Origin: Sedimenticola thiotaurini
Lineage (GTDB): Bacteria; Pseudomonadota; Gammaproteobacteria; Chromatiales; Chromatiaceae
DNA: 64,000 nucleotides
NCBI GenBank assembly: GCA_007713595.1
Contig: VMRY01000041.1
Span: 1-64,000 of the forward strand
Direction of reading: 5' to 3'
The position numbers and the translations under genes are program-made. Shown here one piece after another: positions 36,087 through 44,709 of the stretch. The notes beneath the pieces are model-generated. The model was given only the letters and a program-made list of their open reading frames with translations, made no database searches and was not told the origin of the DNA. Each line of letters begins with the position of its first letter. Within the stretch, counting starts at the first letter, position 1.

Positions 36087-37150
36087 TCATCAGCCCGTCG
36101 GCCTCTGCGCTGGCGTACAGCCTCTGCCAGGGTATGCAGCAGTGGCACGGTGTCTTCCCAGCTGATGCAGGCATCGGTAATACTCTGGCCATAGGTCAGC
36201 TCTTCATCAGCCCGCCAATCCTGTCGACCGGCGACCAGGAAACTCTCGATCATCACGCCATTGATGCGACGGTCGCCCCGGGCAATCTGCCCAGCTACAT
36301 CCCGTCCAACATCGATCTGCTTCTGATGCTGTTTGCGTGAGTTGGCATGGCTGAAGTCAACCATCATGCGTGGTTTAAAACCGGTTTTCTGCATCTCTTC
36401 GGCGGCGATGTTGATACTCTCGGTATCATAGTTAGGTCGGCTGCCACCGCGCAGGATCACATGGCAATCCTCATTTCCCCGGGTAGTGAAGATAGCGGAG
36501 TGGCGCTCCTTGGTGACGGAGAGAAAACAGTGTGGCTGGGAGGCTGCGCGTATCGCATCCAGGGCAATCCGCAGGGTGCCATTGGTGCCATTCTTGAAAC
36601 CGACCGGGCAGGAGAGTCCCGAGGCCAGTTCGCGGTGACCCTGGCTCTCGGTGGTGCGGGCACCGATTGCGCCCCAGCTGACCAGGTCGGCGATATATTG
36701 TGGACTGATCAGATCCAGGAACTCGGTGCCGGCAGGCAGTCCCATGCTGTTCACATCCAGCAGTAGCTGACGCGCCAGTTTCAGGCCTTTGTTGATATGG
36801 AACGAGCTGTCCAGGTCGGGATCGTTGATCAGACCCTTCCAGCCCACGGTGGTGCGGGGCTTTTCAAAATAGACCCGCATGACGATGAGCAGATCGTCCG
36901 CCAACTCCTGACGTAGCTGGTTCAGCTTGGCGGCATAGTCGCGGGCAGCGACAGGGTCGTGGACTGAACAGGGGCCAACAATAACCAGTACCCGGTCATC
37001 TTCATCATGCAGAATGCGATGTATCGCCTGGCGCGTTTCATATACCGTGTCGGCAACCGCATCGGTAACAGGAAATTCTGTCAGTAGCTCCGCCGGGGCG
37101 ATAAGCTCTTTGATGGCTTCGATGCGAAGGTCGTCGGTGTTATGGCGCAT
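36083..37150 (-). CDS. aroG: 3-deoxy-7-phosphoheptulonate synthase (DAHP synthase), AroG type
   Basis: The first enzyme of the shikimate pathway, joining phosphoenolpyruvate and erythrose 4-phosphate. This is the short class I AroG/AroF/AroH form of 355 residues. N-terminal MRHNTDDLRIEAIKEL aligns with E. coli AroG. Conserved stretches include VIVGPCSVHDPVAARDYA, RVYFEKPRTTVGWKGLINDP, GARTTESQGHRELASGLSCP and MVDFSHANSRKQ. Feedback specificity cannot be told reliably by eye. The start at 37150 has CGAGAG upstream; the longer frame is unlikely. Confidence 0.94.
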   Translation of the reverse strand: MRHNTDDLRIEAIKELIAPAELLTEFPVTDAVADTVYETRQAIHRILHDEDDRVLVIVGPCSVHDPVAARDYAAKLNQLRQELADDLLIVMRVYFEKPRTTVGWKGLINDPDLDSSFHINKGLKLARQLLLDVNSMGLPAGTEFLDLISPQYIADLVSWGAIGARTTESQGHRELASGLSCPVGFKNGTNGTLRIALDAIRAASQPHCFLSVTKERHSAIFTTRGNEDCHVILRGGSRPNYDTESINIAAEEMQKTGFKPRMMVDFSHANSRKQHQKQIDVGRDVAGQIARGDRRINGVMIESFLVAGRQDWRADEELTYGQSITDACISWEDTVPLLHTLAEAVRQRRGRRADD

Positions 37151-37285
37151 GGTATATCTCTCGTAAAAGTCGCAGTAAATGGCCGATTGTATAGTGAAAA
37201 CGCACATCGCGACAGGCGCCGCTGACACTTCGTAAGGGTTTGTGTATGCTTTGGTTTTATTCCAATACTCAGCGAGGCGAACACT

Positions 37286-37960
37286 ATGACCGGCCTGACA
37301 CTGGTAATCGGTAATCAGAACTACTCTTCCTGGTCACTGCGTCCCTGGCTGTTTCTCGCACATCACGAGATCCCATTCAATATAAAAAAGGTAAAGCTCT
37401 TTACCGAGAGTATGGCGACGGATCTGGCCGTGCATTTCTCCGATACCAAGGTGCCGGTCCTGCTGGATGGTGAATTGGAGGTATGGGATTCGCTGGCAAT
37501 TCTGGAATATCTGGCGGAGCGTTTTCCTGAGAAGCAGGGTTGGCCAAAAGAGCGGACAGCGCGAGCTGTTGCACGTTCCGCTGCCGCTGAGATGCACTCC
37601 GGCCTGTTCGGCCTGCGCAATGAGTTGCCGATGAACTGCCGTCGGCGCTTTCCGGGCTTCAGGCCCGGGCCAGATGCCCAACGGGATATTGATCGGGTGT
37701 TGACCCTTTGGCGGTTCTGTCGTGAGCGCTATGGTGCATCGGGACCATGGCTGTTTGGCAATTTCTCTGCGGCTGACTGTATGTACGCCCCGGTAGTGAT
37801 GCGTCTGCTCAGTTATGAGATTGCACTGGATCCAGTTTCCAATGCCTATACAGAGACGCTGTATAATAGTCCAGCCATGCAGCAGTGGATTAAAGAGGGT
37901 ACCGTTGAGGCGGAAGTGATTGCCGAGGATGAGGCGGACTGGCCGAGCGAACCTTTCTAG
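37286..37960 (+). CDS. Glutathione S-transferase family protein
   Basis: A 224-residue GST. The thioredoxin-like N-terminal domain starts MTGLTLVIGNQNYSSWSLRPWLFL, where Ser/Tyr in NYSSWS is the probable catalytic site. It has TKVPVLLDGELEVWDSLAILEYLAE with the conserved Pro and DS. The C-terminal helical domain includes GPWLFGNFSAADCMYAPV with the N-capping S-x-x-D. The sequence resembles the small subgroup with NQNYSSWSLRPWL found in proteobacteria. Its substrate is unknown. It is divergent from aroG. Confidence 0.92.
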   Translation: MTGLTLVIGNQNYSSWSLRPWLFLAHHEIPFNIKKVKLFTESMATDLAVHFSDTKVPVLLDGELEVWDSLAILEYLAERFPEKQGWPKERTARAVARSAAAEMHSGLFGLRNELPMNCRRRFPGFRPGPDAQRDIDRVLTLWRFCRERYGASGPWLFGNFSAADCMYAPVVMRLLSYEIALDPVSNAYTETLYNSPAMQQWIKEGTVEAEVIAEDEADWPSEPF

Positions 37961-38056
37961 TCATAATCAGCGAGTACCATCAGTTTTCACCGGTATTTAG
38001 TGCACGATGGCTCTGGTAGATTGTCCATGATTGAGTAGCTGCAGAGGTCATGGTCA

Positions 38057-39205
38057 TTGGAAATTAAGATTCACAGCCGTATTGATGAGATAGCCCCTGG
38101 GGAGTGGAATGCCCTGGTCAGGGATAATAATCCATTGGTGCGTCATGAATTTCTTAACGCCATGGAGCAGCACGGCTGTGTTGGCGAGCAGTTTGGCTGG
38201 TTGCCCTGTCATATTGGCGTCTATGAAACCGGGGTGTTGCAGGCGGCCATGCCCCTGTACGAGAAGTACAACTCCTATGGAGAATTTGTTTTTGATAATG
38301 CCTGGGCCGATGCCTATCACCGCTCCGGCCTTCAATATTTCCCCAAGTTGGTCTCGGCTGTTCCCTATACGCCCGCCTCCGGACAGCGGCTGCTGGCTGC
38401 ACCGGAGCGGTCGGCAGCGCTTTTTCCTGTACTGCTTCAGGCGGTACTGAAGCTTGGTGAACAGGTTGGAAGCAGCAGTTTTCACTGCCTCTTCCCGTCA
38501 TCGGATGGATTTGATTTTCTCGCCGGCCAAGGGCTGCTCACACGCCACGATGTGCAGTTTCACTGGCCCAACCGGGACTATGCTGATTTCGACCAGTTTC
38601 TCGCCTCACTGGTTGCCAAGAAACGCAAGAACATTCGTCAGGAGCGGCGTCGGGTGGCCGAGGCAGGCGTCACACTGCGACGCTTGAATGGGCATACCGC
38701 CAGTGAACAGGACTGGCAGAAATTTACCCATTTCTATAATAAGACCTTCCAGGAGAAGTGGGGCATGGCGACGTTTAATGCCGGCTTTTTCCGGCAAGTG
38801 GCTGAACAATTGCCTGATCAGGTGTTGCTGGTGTTGGCTGATTTTCAGGGTGACTGTGTTGCCGGTTCATTGATGTTCCAGAGTGATACAACCCTCTACG
38901 GACGTCACTGGGGAGCCGATCTGCGGTTGGATGGACTGCATTTCGAGACCTGCTATTACCAGGGCATTGAGCACTGTATTGAGCAGGGTCTAAACTGTTT
39001 TGAGCCGGGGGCCCAGGGCGAACATAAACTCTCCCGGGGTTTTGTCCCAACCTTGACCCGCTCCAGCCACTGGATCTGGGATGAGGGGTTCCGCGAGCCG
39101 ATAGCGCGCTACACCGAACATGAACAGGCCGCCATCGCCAACTATCTGCAGCAGCTGCAGCCTTCCATACCCTACCGCAGCACAAGCTGCAAAGAGACAG
39201 GATGA
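38057..39205 (+). CDS. GNAT-superfamily (DUF482/PF04339) protein
   Basis: A 382-residue protein built of two GNAT/FemAB-like halves. Diagnostic segments are the IAPGEWNALV opening with NPLVRHEFLNAMEQHGCV, MPLYEKYNSYGEFVFDNAWADAYHRSG, KKRKNIRQERRRVAEAGV and the end EPGAQGEHKLSRGF. The family is a predicted peptidogalycan or aminoacyl transferase, not characterised. The start is TTG, with GAGG nine bases upstream; no ATG is available in frame nearby. It precedes the DUF938 methyltransferase by seven bases. Confidence 0.85.
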   Translation: MEIKIHSRIDEIAPGEWNALVRDNNPLVRHEFLNAMEQHGCVGEQFGWLPCHIGVYETGVLQAAMPLYEKYNSYGEFVFDNAWADAYHRSGLQYFPKLVSAVPYTPASGQRLLAAPERSAALFPVLLQAVLKLGEQVGSSSFHCLFPSSDGFDFLAGQGLLTRHDVQFHWPNRDYADFDQFLASLVAKKRKNIRQERRRVAEAGVTLRRLNGHTASEQDWQKFTHFYNKTFQEKWGMATFNAGFFRQVAEQLPDQVLLVLADFQGDCVAGSLMFQSDTTLYGRHWGADLRLDGLHFETCYYQGIEHCIEQGLNCFEPGAQGEHKLSRGFVPTLTRSSHWIWDEGFREPIARYTEHEQAAIANYLQQLQPSIPYRSTSCKETG

Positions 39206-39212
39206 ACCCACA

Positions 39213-39800
39213 ATGAAACCCTATTCCGAATCCTGCGATCAGAATCGTGAGCCGATCCTGTCGGTCATCCAGCCGCTGTTCAAAGAGTCTACAGCTGTGC
39301 TGGAGATTGGAAGTGGCACGGGCCAGCATGCGGTCTATTTCTCATCCAGGATGCCACACCTGAACTGGTACACCAGTGATTGTCCGGAGTATCACGAAGG
39401 CATCAGTCTCTGGTTGGAAGAGGCGGCACTGCCCAATCTTCATCCACCCCTGCAACTGGATGTGTCACGTTCTGTGTGGCCAGAGCTGGCGGTGGATGCG
39501 GTCTTCTCCGCTAACACTGCCCATATCATGCACTGGCCGGATGTTGTAGCGATGATGGCTGGTGTTGGGCGATTACTTCCAGCTGGTGGTCTGTTTGCGC
39601 TGTATGGCCCATTTAACTACAACGGGAAATTCAGCAGTGGGAGTAATGCGCGCTTTGACGGTTGGTTGAAGTCACGTGATCCGGCGATGGGGGTGCGGGA
39701 TTTTGAGGCTCTGGATGATCTGGCAAAGCAGGCCGGCCTGCAGTTGCTGAATGATTACGAGATGCCGGTAAATAACCGTCTGCTCTGCTGGCGGCGATAA
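39213..39800 (+). CDS. DUF938 SAM-dependent methyltransferase
   Basis: A 195-residue class I methyltransferase of the DUF938 group. The opening KPYSESCDQNREPILSVI and the SAM motif VLEIGSGTGQHAVYFS are characteristic. Later segments include AVFSANTAHIMHWPDV and LFALYGPFNYNGKFSSGSN. The substrate is unknown. Start at 39213 (ATG after AGGA); the longer frame overlaps the upstream gene. It is likely co-transcribed with the DUF482 protein. Confidence 0.92.
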   Translation: MKPYSESCDQNREPILSVIQPLFKESTAVLEIGSGTGQHAVYFSSRMPHLNWYTSDCPEYHEGISLWLEEAALPNLHPPLQLDVSRSVWPELAVDAVFSANTAHIMHWPDVVAMMAGVGRLLPAGGLFALYGPFNYNGKFSSGSNARFDGWLKSRDPAMGVRDFEALDDLAKQAGLQLLNDYEMPVNNRLLCWRR

Positions 39801-39825
39801 TAGCCCCGGGAGATCGTCTCCATTA

Positions 39826-40356
39826 TCAGCCGTTGGCGGTCTGTTCGATGCTCTGCTGAACCAGTTCCCGGGTCTGCTGTACCCATGCTTCGCGTTCGAT
39901 ACGCCCGGGAAAATGCAAATGGTCGTTCAACCAGAGTATATTCTCCTTGTTCAGTGCAGCGATCTGGTAATAGTGAAAAATACCTAATTCATTCAAGGTT
40001 TTTTCGATCTTGGGTCCGATACCACGAACCTTCTTCAGATCATCGGCGGCACCTTTTGGTTCAGTGAGTGGCGCCGGTTGCCACTCATCGGCAATCCGCG
40101 GCCTGGTTTTTTCCGGAGGCGGGGTCGCTTCAGGTGCCGCTGTTTCCAACTCTCTGACCCGTTTCTTGTAATCACTCAGCTCTGACTTCAGCAGGGCCAC
40201 CATTATGTGATCGCTTCCCCGGCTGCTCTGTTCATCGGCCTCTTTTTCATCATCCTGAAAGGCGTGAGTGAAACCGCGCAGTAGCCAGCCAGTAATGCCG
40301 CCCATGCCAAATGCCAGCAGAATCCATATCAGAATTTGAAAAAACAGATAACCCAT
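39826..40356 (-). CDS. Membrane-anchored helix-hairpin-helix protein
   Basis: A 176-residue protein with an N-terminal membrane helix (YLFFQILIWILLAFGMGGITGWLL), a charged Ser/Pro/Glu linker with a short coiled coil (LLKSELSDYKKRVRELE), and a C-terminal helix-hairpin-helix domain: LKKVRGIGPKIEKTLNELGIFHYYQIA and the FPGRIEREAWVQQ end. This domain type is often found in proteins annotated as related to the 41-kDa NADH dehydrogenase subunit or polymerase HhH, but its function is unclear. Nucleic acid binding at the membrane is possible. Confidence 0.85.
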   Translation of the reverse strand: MGYLFFQILIWILLAFGMGGITGWLLRGFTHAFQDDEKEADEQSSRGSDHIMVALLKSELSDYKKRVRELETAAPEATPPPEKTRPRIADEWQPAPLTEPKGAADDLKKVRGIGPKIEKTLNELGIFHYYQIAALNKENILWLNDHLHFPGRIEREAWVQQTRELVQQSIEQTANG

Positions 40357-40444
40357 TGCTACATTCCCTTCGGCTGTCGTGTAGTAGCCGGCAGCCCGTT
40401 GCTAAGCTTGCTTCATTCTAACGGATCTTATTGTTTACGGATAA

Positions 40445-40792
40445 TTATTGCGCCTTGATGGATGATGACCAGGCTGAACCGCTGCTCGGTTTTTCAGTTT
40501 TTACCGCCTTTTCGTGGAAGCTGAATTCATCATACACCCGATCAACGCCCGGCAGGTTTTCAGCCAGCGCGAGTGCATCGCTGACGGCCTTCTCTGAAGG
40601 CGCCAAGCCACTCAATAGCAGATTACGGCCATCAATTTTTAGCTCAACCCACTGCAGGTTATGTTCATCAAGGGCGGCTCTTCCCCGGGTTGAAAGATCA
40701 TTCTCAACCTTATCAATACCGTTATAGACGGCCAGTGAAAATATCAGAATGAATCCAATCAATCCAAGCAGTAGGGTTGCCGTTCTGTTCAT
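40445..40792 (-). CDS. Membrane protein with BON domain
   Basis: A 115-residue protein: one N-terminal membrane helix (TLLLGLIGFILIFSLAVYNG) followed by a BON domain (IDGRNLLLSGLAPSEKAVSDALALAENLPGVDRV). BON domains are thought to contact lipids or glycans in the envelope. The ATG at 40792 is chosen over a GTG one codon earlier; a GAGGT site precedes it. It is separated from the HhH gene by 88 bases on the same strand and may share a transcript. It is divergent from glrK. Confidence 0.85.
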   Translation of the reverse strand: MNRTATLLLGLIGFILIFSLAVYNGIDKVENDLSTRGRAALDEHNLQWVELKIDGRNLLLSGLAPSEKAVSDALALAENLPGVDRVYDEFSFHEKAVKTEKPSSGSAWSSSIKAQ

Positions 40793-40991
40793 CACACGTT
40801 TTTACCTCATGGTCTCTCATTTCAGATAGTGAACAGGCTCTCAGTTTTATATCTACGCTGATTTGATCAGTACAGCAATATTGTTTTTTGCGAACTACTG
40901 AGTACAAAAACTGTCGACTATTCCCTATGCTGCCGCCTCTTTCAGGCTCAACCCTGTCTGATTATGGCAGCGATAATGAAACGGAGTTCCC

Positions 40992-42503
40992 TTGAACAGT
41001 GTCCGGCAGATTGATCCTACAGGGAAGCGCGCAGCGGGTCGGCGCTTTCCAACCGGATCACTTTATCACTGGTCTTTTATCGGTTTTCTGGTGGTGACAC
41101 TGCCAGTTGTCGTAGCGTTGCTCTCGGGCCTGCTCTCTGTCAGCAATTATACCGAAAAGAGTCAACAGACGCTGTTTCAGACCGTGCGTGCAACCGAAGG
41201 GGGGCGTATGCTCCTGGAGCGCCTGATCTCAATGGAACGGAGTATCCGTCAATATCAGGTGCTAAAGGATCAAGAGCTCTATTCGGTCTATCAGCAGCAT
41301 CATGCGGCCTTTGTAGATGTCGCTAATGGACTGCGGTTTGATGGTCTGTCAAATGATCTGCGGATACCCCTGGAAGGATTGCTGAGTGCCGAACACGCCC
41401 TGCACCAGCACGTGGAAAAGCGCTCCACAGACAAAACCAACTTATTGAAAGCGGACGATCTGCAGGGTTATGAGACATTGACGCTGCAGGCCAGAGCGTT
41501 ATTGCAGATTGGCAGTCGAGAAGTAGTGGTTGAGGCGGAACTGTTGGCCCAGGAGGCTGACCGGGTTCGCCGGCAGATGCTGCTGTGGGTTTTGTTGGCA
41601 CTCCCTCTGGCGCTGCTGCTGGGTCTGCTGTTTGCCTATTTACTGACCCGGCCAATCAAGCGAATCGAGCGGGTCATCAGCGAGCTTGGTGCAGGACGTT
41701 TTGATCAACCGATCGTGATTCACGGCCCCAGTGATCTGGAAGATCTGGGTCATCATCTGGACTGGATGCGGCGACGCTTAATGGAGGTCGAAGATGAGAA
41801 AGAACGCTTTATCCGCAATATTTCACATGAACTGAAGACGCCACTGGCCACGCTTAGGGAAGGGGCGGATCTGCTGGAGGATGAGGTGGTGGGTGAGCTG
41901 AATTGTGAGCAACTTGAAATTGTGCAGCTGATGAAAATTGGTACCCTGCAGCTGAATGGGCTGGTGGAGAATCTGCTTGAATATCAGCGGGTGGCCAATC
42001 GCCCTGAGTTGGGTGAGCCCTGTCAGTTTGATTTTGCTGCATTGATTAGAAAGACGGTGACGGAGTACCGCTTGCTGATCAGATCAAAGCAGCTGGAGAT
42101 TGTTGATGAGCTGGTATCGATACCCATGCAGGGAGACCGGGAGGCGGTCAGGATGATGGTGGGAAATCTTTTGAGTAATGCAATCAAGTTCTCGCCTGAA
42201 GAGGGCAGTGTGCGACTCACACTCTCTGCACAAAATGAACAGGTGATCCTGCTGGTTGAAGATCAGGGTGAAGGGGTTTCAATGGCGGATCAGTCGAAGA
42301 TATATCAAGAATTTTATCAGGGGAGCAACGCCGGTAGCTGGAGTGTTAAAGGGTCAGGACTTGGTCTGGCGTTGGTCAGGGATACCGTAGAGCGGCATCG
42401 GGGTACCGTCACACTGCTCAAACCGACGGACATCTATCCAGGCGCACGCTTCAGGCTTACACTGCCGTTAACCCAGCCGCCTCTGTTGGAGGTGGTGTCA
42501 TGA
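40992..42503 (+). CDS. glrK: Sensor histidine kinase GlrK (QseE-like)
   Basis: The membrane sensor of the GlrK-GlrR system controlling cell-envelope functions in enterobacteria. The 503 residues show a first membrane helix (residues 28-50), a periplasmic helical domain of about 145 residues, a second helix (197-218), HAMP, then a HisKA box with His279 in NISHELKTPLATLREG. ATPase motifs N (LLSNAIKFSPE), D (EDQGEGV) and G (GSGLGLALV) follow. The start is TTG with GGAG upstream; no ATG fits. It overlaps qseG by four bases (ATGA type). Confidence 0.92.
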   Translation: MNSVRQIDPTGKRAAGRRFPTGSLYHWSFIGFLVVTLPVVVALLSGLLSVSNYTEKSQQTLFQTVRATEGGRMLLERLISMERSIRQYQVLKDQELYSVYQQHHAAFVDVANGLRFDGLSNDLRIPLEGLLSAEHALHQHVEKRSTDKTNLLKADDLQGYETLTLQARALLQIGSREVVVEAELLAQEADRVRRQMLLWVLLALPLALLLGLLFAYLLTRPIKRIERVISELGAGRFDQPIVIHGPSDLEDLGHHLDWMRRRLMEVEDEKERFIRNISHELKTPLATLREGADLLEDEVVGELNCEQLEIVQLMKIGTLQLNGLVENLLEYQRVANRPELGEPCQFDFAALIRKTVTEYRLLIRSKQLEIVDELVSIPMQGDREAVRMMVGNLLSNAIKFSPEEGSVRLTLSAQNEQVILLVEDQGEGVSMADQSKIYQEFYQGSNAGSWSVKGSGLGLALVRDTVERHRGTVTLLKPTDIYPGARFRLTLPLTQPPLLEVVS

Positions 42504-43054
42504 AAACCATGGCATTCATTCTCGTGCTGACTCTACTGGCGGGATGTCAGCAGCAGCCAATCAGACGTGGCAATCAAGTGGGTGCGGTCACTGGCGCTGT
42601 TTCAATTACCGAGGATCTGCAAAGTCTGATGGATTTCTCTGATCGCTTTCAATCTTATGAGCGGGAGGGTCAGTTGGCCCTCTGCGCTGAAATGCGTGCG
42701 GCTTTTGAACGGGAGGCCAATCGCTGGACCGGCTGGTATTTGGCCACAGCAATTAGCCAGGTTGATGGATGCGGCACTCCGCAGGAGGCAATTGGCTGGA
42801 TACAGGCGATGCTGAAGCAACGGTTTGTCTCCAGTGAAGTGAGCTGGTTGGCCCACTATCAGATCCGCTTGTTGCAGTATCAGCAACAACAGCAACAGCA
42901 ATTGGCCGCCACGACGGCAGAACAGAAGAAGCTGCAGCGACGACTCTCGCAGATGGATAAGAGCAACAGCATTCTGGAGAAACAGCTGCAAGATCTGAAA
43001 CGCATAGAGACCAGTATCAACAGGCGGCTTGATGAAAAGCACAAAGCAGACTGA
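42500..43054 (+). CDS. qseG: QseG-like outer-membrane lipoprotein
   Basis: A 184-residue lipoprotein: the signal ends LTLLAGC, with Cys16 lipidated, and the mature part is helical, ending with a Gln-rich coiled coil (QQQQQQLAATTAEQKKLQRRLSQ). The position between glrK and glrR is that of qseG in enterobacteria, where the lipoprotein binds and activates the kinase. Sequence similarity is modest by eye, so the symbol rests largely on order. A strong GGAGGTGG site precedes it. It overlaps glrK by 4 and glrR by 23 bases, indicating translational coupling of all three. Confidence 0.82.
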   Translation: MKTMAFILVLTLLAGCQQQPIRRGNQVGAVTGAVSITEDLQSLMDFSDRFQSYEREGQLALCAEMRAAFEREANRWTGWYLATAISQVDGCGTPQEAIGWIQAMLKQRFVSSEVSWLAHYQIRLLQYQQQQQQQLAATTAEQKKLQRRLSQMDKSNSILEKQLQDLKRIETSINRRLDEKHKAD

Positions 43055-44423
43055 GTTGTCACCCAATCACCGTGTGCTGCTGGTAGATGATGATCCCAGC
43101 CTGCTCCGTCTGCTGTCGTTGCGACTTACGGCAATTGGCCTGACGGTTGAAACGGCCAGCAGTGGCGAGCAGGCGTTGAGCCTGGTGGCACAGTTCAAAC
43201 CGCATCTGGTGATTACCGATCTGCGCATGGGTGAGATGGATGGGTTGGCGCTGTTTGAACAGCTGCAACAGCACTATCCGCTCCTACCGGTCATCATCCT
43301 GACGGCACATGGCACTATCCAGGAAGCGGTGAAGGCAACACGTCAGGGTCTGTTTGGTTTTCTTACCAAACCGTTTGATAGTAAAGAGCTGATAGCGCAG
43401 GTAGAACAGGCGCTACAGATCAGTGGCTGGCCGCAGGCTGAAAGTGAACAGGATACTGAACTGGATTGGCGCGCTGAGATCATCACCCGCAGTCAGTCGA
43501 TGGAGCAGTTATTACAAGAGGTGAAACGGGTGGCACAAGGAGACGCGAGCCTGTTTGTTCATGGTGAGAGCGGTACAGGAAAAGAGTTGATTGCCCGGGC
43601 AGTACATCGTGTGGGCCCGCGTCGAGATGAACCCTTCGTGGCAGTTAACTGCAGTGCCATACCGGCCGAGTTGTTGGAGTCAGAACTGTTTGGGCATGTG
43701 CGTGGTGCCTTCAGTGGTGCAGTCGCCTCCCGCGAGGGTCTGTTCCAGAGTGCCAATGGTGGAACGCTGTTTCTGGATGAGATCGGCGACATGCCACCAC
43801 TGTTTCAGGTGAAACTGTTGCGTGCACTGCAAGAGCAGCGTGTTCGACCTGTCGGTGCCAATCAGGATGTGGCCGTCGATGTACGTATCATATCTGCCAG
43901 TCATCATGACCTGGAAGCGTTGGTGAGTGAGGGCAGTTTTCGGCAGGATCTCTATTATCGGCTCAATGTGGTGACACTCACGCTGCCGCCACTCTCTGAA
44001 CGGCGTGAAGATATTCCGTTGCTGGCGAATCACTTTTTAACGCGCCTGGCACCCCGTTATGGTAATCGGGTTAAAGGTTTTTCCGCCGAGTCCCTGGAGG
44101 CCCTGGTTCAGTATGACTGGCCCGGTAATGTGCGCCAGCTACAGAATGTAATCGAGCAGCTGACGGCACTCTCTTCCACGCCGATCATTCCCGTTAAACA
44201 GGTAGAGAAGGCACTCAAGGAGAAGAGTGCCATGGTGCCGGGTTTTCAGGAGGCGCGGGAACATTTTGAGCGCGAGTATCTGATGGAGCTGCTGCGTCGT
44301 GTCAGCGGTAACGTGAGTCAGGCCGCCAAGCTGGCCAAGCGTAATCGAACCGAGTTTTACAAGCTGCTGAAACGCCATCACCTGGAACCGGCAAGGTTTA
44401 AACAGGACTCGGCAAGCGACTGA
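43032..44423 (+). CDS. glrR: Sigma-54-dependent response regulator GlrR (QseF-like)
   Basis: A 463-residue activator of sigma-54 RNA polymerase: a receiver domain with phospho-acceptor Asp63 (ITDLRMGEMDG), an AAA+ domain with Walker A GESGTGKE (178-185), and a Fis-type helix-turn-helix near the end (GNVSQAAKLAKRNRTEFYKLL), almost identical to E. coli QseF/GlrR. The sigma-54 contact loop is GAFSGA (225-230) rather than GAFTGA, a conservative Thr-to-Ser change. It ends 300 bases before the sigma-54-type promoter of the EF-hand gene, a likely target. Confidence 0.95.
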   Translation: MKSTKQTELSPNHRVLLVDDDPSLLRLLSLRLTAIGLTVETASSGEQALSLVAQFKPHLVITDLRMGEMDGLALFEQLQQHYPLLPVIILTAHGTIQEAVKATRQGLFGFLTKPFDSKELIAQVEQALQISGWPQAESEQDTELDWRAEIITRSQSMEQLLQEVKRVAQGDASLFVHGESGTGKELIARAVHRVGPRRDEPFVAVNCSAIPAELLESELFGHVRGAFSGAVASREGLFQSANGGTLFLDEIGDMPPLFQVKLLRALQEQRVRPVGANQDVAVDVRIISASHHDLEALVSEGSFRQDLYYRLNVVTLTLPPLSERREDIPLLANHFLTRLAPRYGNRVKGFSAESLEALVQYDWPGNVRQLQNVIEQLTALSSTPIIPVKQVEKALKEKSAMVPGFQEAREHFEREYLMELLRRVSGNVSQAAKLAKRNRTEFYKLLKRHHLEPARFKQDSASD

Positions 44424-44466
44424 TTCGCTGCGTCTGTAAAGCCCCTTTTTGCACTTTTAAAATCAC

Positions 44467-44484
44467 TGTCGCCATTCGGCTACA
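44467..44484 (+). promoter_or_regulatory. GlrR-type upstream activator site 1
   Basis: TGTC-N10-TACA, one base off the TGTC-N10-GACA consensus described for GlrR sites at enterobacterial glmY. The site also forms a wider dyad (CTGT.GCC....GGC.ACAG). Its centre is about 175 bases before the expected transcription start. Confidence 0.6.
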
Positions 44485-44499
44485 GTCAGAATCACTAGA

Positions 44500-44512
44500 T
44501 ATCAATGAGTTG
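44500..44512 (+). promoter_or_regulatory. Predicted IHF binding site
   Basis: TATCAATGAGTTG matches the IHF consensus WATCAA-N4-TTR exactly. It lies between activator sites 1 and 2, where bending would bring bound activator to the sigma-54 promoter. Confidence 0.5.
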
Positions 44513-44532
44513 CAGAATAACGCTGTTTTTGC

Positions 44533-44550
44533 TGTTGCCAACAGACGACA
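44533..44550 (+). promoter_or_regulatory. GlrR-type upstream activator site 2
   Basis: TGTT-N10-GACA, again one base off TGTC-N10-GACA. It starts 66 bases after site 1, close to six helical turns, so both would lie on the same face of the DNA. Confidence 0.6.
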
Positions 44551-44565
44551 AAAGCGCATCACAAG

Positions 44566-44583
44566 TGTCTTGATTATTGGCGA
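44566..44583 (+). promoter_or_regulatory. Possible third, weaker GlrR-type site
   Basis: TGTC-N10-GCGA has a perfect left half and a poor right half. It starts 33 bases after site 2, about three helical turns. Taken alone it would be unconvincing; the regular spacing is the reason to note it. Confidence 0.35.
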
Positions 44584-44624
44584 TGGATTACTTAACTCAT
44601 TGTAAATAATGAAAATAAAAAAGT

Positions 44625-44640
44625 TGGCACTGCACTTGCT
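44625..44640 (+). promoter_or_regulatory. Sigma-54 promoter of EF-hand gene
   Basis: TGGCACTGCACTTGCT matches the consensus TGGCACG-N4-TTGCW at every position except one (G to T at position 7). GG and GC are 10 bases apart. Expected start is near 44651, giving a leader of about 60 bases before the ATG at 44710. The activator gene glrR is immediately upstream. Confidence 0.85.
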
Positions 44641-44709
44641 CTACTCCTGTCAGCTGAGTGCATGAAGCAGTCAGTCTGACTTTTAACTAATGAGATTAAC
44701 GGAGTGATT

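Noticed and set aside
44424-44709. glmY-like small RNA controlled by GlrR
   Set aside because: The sigma-54 promoter leads into the EF-hand gene after about 60 bases with no terminator between, so an independent sRNA is not supported.
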